Source: Patescibacteria group bacterium UBA6489
GTDB taxonomy: Bacteria > Patescibacteriota > Gracilibacteria > BD1-5 > UBA6164
NCBI GenBank assembly: GCA_002435385.1
Contig: DJMN01000048.1
Span: 1-9,111 of the forward strand
Direction: 5' to 3'
DNA: 9,111 bases
Shown: positions 6,803 to 9,111 of the stretch, piece after piece
Layout: each line of letters starts with the position of its first letter
How positions within the stretch are numbered: the stretch's first letter is position 1
The notes under the pieces: generated by a model
Told to the model about the DNA's origin: nothing
Seen by the model: only the letters and a program-made list of their open reading frames with translations
Database searches by the model: none
Made by a program: the position numbers and the translations under genes

Positions 6803-7708
6803 ATGTTGGCGAACTCTTTTAAAGAAAATATAATAGAACCATCTTTAAACTTTATAAAAAATGATACCAAGGTAAAAGTGTTCTATTTTTTACCTTGAAT
6901 ACTTTCAATAATACTTCTAACAGTAATACTTTTATATCAATCAATATATACATACATAGTTTTGCTCTGAAATAAAGAAGAAGCTCTGAAAAAAATATTA
7001 GATTTTTTTCATTCAGGGTATTTAGTTGAAGTCCTTGTAACAGGATCAATATTTTTGATATTTTACATATTATTAACACCTATTTTTGAATGAGGATTAA
7101 TCGCATATATTGATAAAAAAACAAGAGATGAACATGTTAGTTGTAGTGAATCTTTTTGAATATGATTGGTAAGATTTTATAAAACATTTGAATTTAATTG
7201 AATCTTCTGAGAAACTAAATTTATAAGTATTTTAAATTCATATTTATTTTGTATAAGGTTTATTTGAATAGAATATGTAAAATACATAACTTATACTTTT
7301 GTGGTTGTATTTTTATTATCTATAGTTATAAATATCTTAACAGCATATGCTAAATATGAAATAGTTCTTAGAAATAAATGAGTATTTTCAGCAATATGAA
7401 CATCCTCAAATATTGCAATACTAAATCTAAAAACTACTTTAAAAATATACTTTCTAAAGTTTTTATTAAATATAAGAGTAGTCATAAACTTCTTAGTTTT
7501 TTTAAGTTTTCCAGTACTCTTTGTACTTATGTTTGGTTTTGTTACCTCATGAGTTTTCTTAGTTATGTGATTAACAATATTAACTATATTATTTTTGTTC
7601 TTATTGTTATTTATAGGGTATATTACATCAGTACTAGAGATATTTACCACTTCAGTATGGTATTTTGCATATAGAATAGGAGAAATGAAGTTAAAGGAGA
7701 TAGAGTAG
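6803..7708 (+). CDS. Polytopic membrane protein of unknown function
   Basis: The 301-residue protein has about six hydrophobic stretches (near 26-55, 73-102, 161-183, 222-246, 247-273 and 274-288) and an amphipathic N-terminus (NIIEPSLNFIKND). The arrangement resembles the membrane-domain proteins of unknown function common in small-genome bacteria. I find no catalytic or transport motif. A glycine-rich turn, IFEGGLIAYIDKK, follows the second helix. AGGA lies four bases before the ATG, the only start in the window with a partial Shine-Dalgarno. It begins five bases after the substrate-binding protein gene and is the last gene before a terminator. Confidence 0.8.
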
Positions 7709-7733
7709 GAGGGGGATTGTTTTTAGAATATGT

Positions 7734-7766
7734 AAAACTAGTTTTGAAATATAGGCTAGTTTTTTT
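7734..7766 (+). terminator. Terminator of the secretion operon
   Basis: AAAACTAG (7734-7741) pairs with CTAGTTTT (7756-7763) across a 14-base loop and is followed by more T, then ATTTT. It lies 25 bases after the last stop of the operon. The stem is only 8 bp and AT-rich, so termination may be incomplete. Confidence 0.6.
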
Positions 7767-7812
7767 ATTTTAAAAGTCCAGTTGAAACAAAAATAATTAA
7801 GGTCAACAAGAG

Positions 7813-7841
7813 TTGCAATAATAAATTTGTAAATATATATT
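7813..7841 (+). promoter_or_regulatory. Candidate promoter of the surface protein gene
   Basis: TTGCAA (7813-7818), a 17-base spacer and TATATT (7836-7841) form the better of two sigma-70-like pairs in the gap after the operon terminator. A second pair, TTGAGT (7860-7865) and TATTTT (7883-7888), also 17 bases apart, lies nearer to the ATG at 7914. Having its own terminator upstream and these boxes, the surface protein gene is probably a separate transcription unit. Confidence 0.4.
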
Positions 7842-7913
7842 TTCTTTATATCCTTTTACTTGAGTTCTAAATTTGGGAACAATATTTTTTAACACCTAAT
7901 CTAAGTAAACATA

Positions 7914-9111
7914 ATGAGAACACTATGAAGAAAGCTACTAGCTACCACATTGCTACTTTGAACAATAGCAAATACAGTAAACATAACACTAGTTGTAAAT
8001 GCAAACACATGAGAAACAACACAAGAACAAACAGCAATCTGCATATCATGAGAAACAAAATACCTATCATGAACAATAACAGAAGAAACAATAAAAGAAA
8101 AATTACCAAGTTTAGAATTTACAATGGGAGAATGTGGAGAAGAGAATGAAGATGAAATAGAAAAAACTAAAGAAGAAGAAACAAGTACATGAACAATACA
8201 AGAAGAAAACTCTAAGAAGCAAAAAATCTGTAAAGTACAACCCAACGGCAAATCTCATACAGTAGAAGTTTCAATTAAGGTGGTAGACTCAATTCTTAAA
8301 GATTGACTTAGCTACCTTTGAGAATGTTCTAAAACACAAGAAAATAAGATCAAAAATGTTTCAAATTCAAATGAAAATTGTAAGATCTATGATTCAAATT
8401 GAAACCAAAGAACCATATGGAATAAAACAATGCTATCAAACAACCCACAAGATAAACAATCAGTAGAAACACTATATAAAATATGCGATTCAGACTTAAA
8501 AACAATAAATCCATCTAATCCCCATTCTTGATGCTTATCAGTCTTAGCGAAAATAAAAGCTAAGCATGATTTAAAAGGCGTCCAAAGTCCTGGTCTGACT
8601 CGTAAATTTAAGCTGTGCCAAACTACAGGCTATCCAATGCATATAAAAAGCCAAGAAGAACAAGATTCATCTATTCTATTGAATTCTTGAGATGACACAG
8701 TAGAAAGCTTATCAATTAATATAGAACTAAACCCAACCTGAACACCTGATTATATGCGTTTTAGTGAAGATTCTACCACATGGAGCGATTGGGAGCCTTT
8801 CTCTTACAATACACAATTCTTAATCTCATCACTTTCAGGAAATAAAGAAAAATGACTGAAAACTATATATGTTCAATATATTGAAAATTGAGAACTATCT
8901 AAGGTAGAATATGACCAAATCACTCTTGTAAATAAATATGACTATCAATTAACTCTAACAAATAACTGACTAGAGAAAAATCAGCAATACCAAGCCTGAA
9001 AAATCTATAAATTTGAGTTTTCAGCAAAAAACCTATGAAGCCAAAAATGGACTTCAAATACAATGCTAAGTTACAAAATACTAGACCCAAATAACCAAGT
9101 AATAAACACCG
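7914..9111 (+). CDS. Secreted multidomain surface protein, 3' end outside the window
   Basis: 399 residues are visible and the frame is open at the right edge. MRTLGRKLL and a hydrophobic stretch form a signal peptide, with cleavage likely near A30. Two segments begin with Ile-Cys and end with Gly-Glu-Cys, C43-C74 and C106-C138, with 30 and 31 residues between. The second (ICKVQPNGKSHTVEVS) resembles the secreted ICHxPPGNPxNxHTIxVS module. They are joined by an acidic linker (75-104). A further cysteine-containing part (156-235) follows. Residues about 264-338 form an Ig-like module with the pattern MRFSEDSTTWSDWEPF and KTIYVQYIENG. From about 342 a second Ig-like domain begins (AGKIYKFEFSAKNLGSQKW, then LSYKILDPNNQVI). 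It is likely attached to or released from the cell surface. Adhesion is a guess. All in-frame TGA are read as Gly. The 74-residue frame starting at 7925 is a shadow of this gene. Confidence 0.85.

Noticed and set aside
7291..7650. Minus-strand open frame of 119 codons
   Set aside because: It lies opposite the membrane protein gene 6803-7708, is low-complexity (Asn, Lys, Ile) and shows no family motif. It is a mirror of AT-rich coding DNA.
106..7708. A field of pseudogenes broken by TGA stops
   Set aside because: The stops are only TGA, fall on conserved glycines, and no TAA or TAG or frameshift interrupts any gene.
7925..8149. Plus-strand frame of 74 codons starting at 7925
   Set aside because: It overlaps the surface protein in another frame, is basic and low-complexity, and has no motif or leader.
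7901..8251. Minus-strand open frame of 116 codons rich in Ser, Val and Phe
   Set aside because: It is antisense to the signal peptide and cysteine modules of the surface protein, whose frame stays open to the window edge when TGA is Gly.
1..9111. CRISPR array, insertion sequence or tRNA gene
   Set aside because: I saw no regularly spaced direct repeats, no transposase or inverted-repeat pair, and no cloverleaf with a T-arm on either strand.

Overview
The window only makes sense if TGA is read as glycine (translation table 25). Under the standard code almost nothing long is open. With TGA as Gly the sequence resolves into thirteen genes, nearly all closely packed, and TGA falls on family-invariant glycines: two in the YbeY zinc motif HGxLHxxGYDH, one in the ferredoxin CxGC motif, and several in a cupin. 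Every complete gene ends in TAA or TAG. This code plus an AT-rich, gene-dense sequence points to the Candidate Phyla Radiation, either Absconditabacteria (SR1) or Gracilibacteria (BD1-5). The window does not separate the two.

Layout. 106-486 (+) is a small cupin and 541-822 (+) a cysteine-rich lipoprotein. A hairpin at 832-864 separates them from a convergent single-cluster ferredoxin, 877-1116 (-). About 1162-1390 holds a structured RNA with no coding potential. A TATAAT box, a closing helix joining its ends and a hairpin with a T tract all place it on the minus strand. It resembles 6S RNA in architecture, but the family is not identified. The rRNA maturation endonuclease YbeY follows at 1460-1900 (+).

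From 1953 to 7708 (+) lie eight genes with gaps of 2-24 bases, so very likely one operon. They are a PrgI/VirB3-like membrane protein, a TraC/VirB4 N-terminal-like protein with a TTG start, a VirB2-like pilin with signal peptide, a two-helix membrane protein with a PH-like tail, a family-4 holin-type membrane protein, SecG, a membrane-anchored family 5 (OppA-like) substrate-binding protein carrying an inserted beta domain, and a polytopic membrane protein. The first three look like the core of a reduced type IV secretion or pilus apparatus; the rest concern the envelope and export. No VirB4 ATPase or coupling protein is in the window. A terminator at about 7734-7766 closes the operon.

A secreted multidomain surface protein starts at 7914 (+) and runs off the right edge. 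It has a signal peptide, cysteine-bracketed modules and two immunoglobulin-like domains. The inventory fits a small host-attached bacterium that invests in surface and secretion machinery, though that lifestyle is inferred from the lineage and not shown here.
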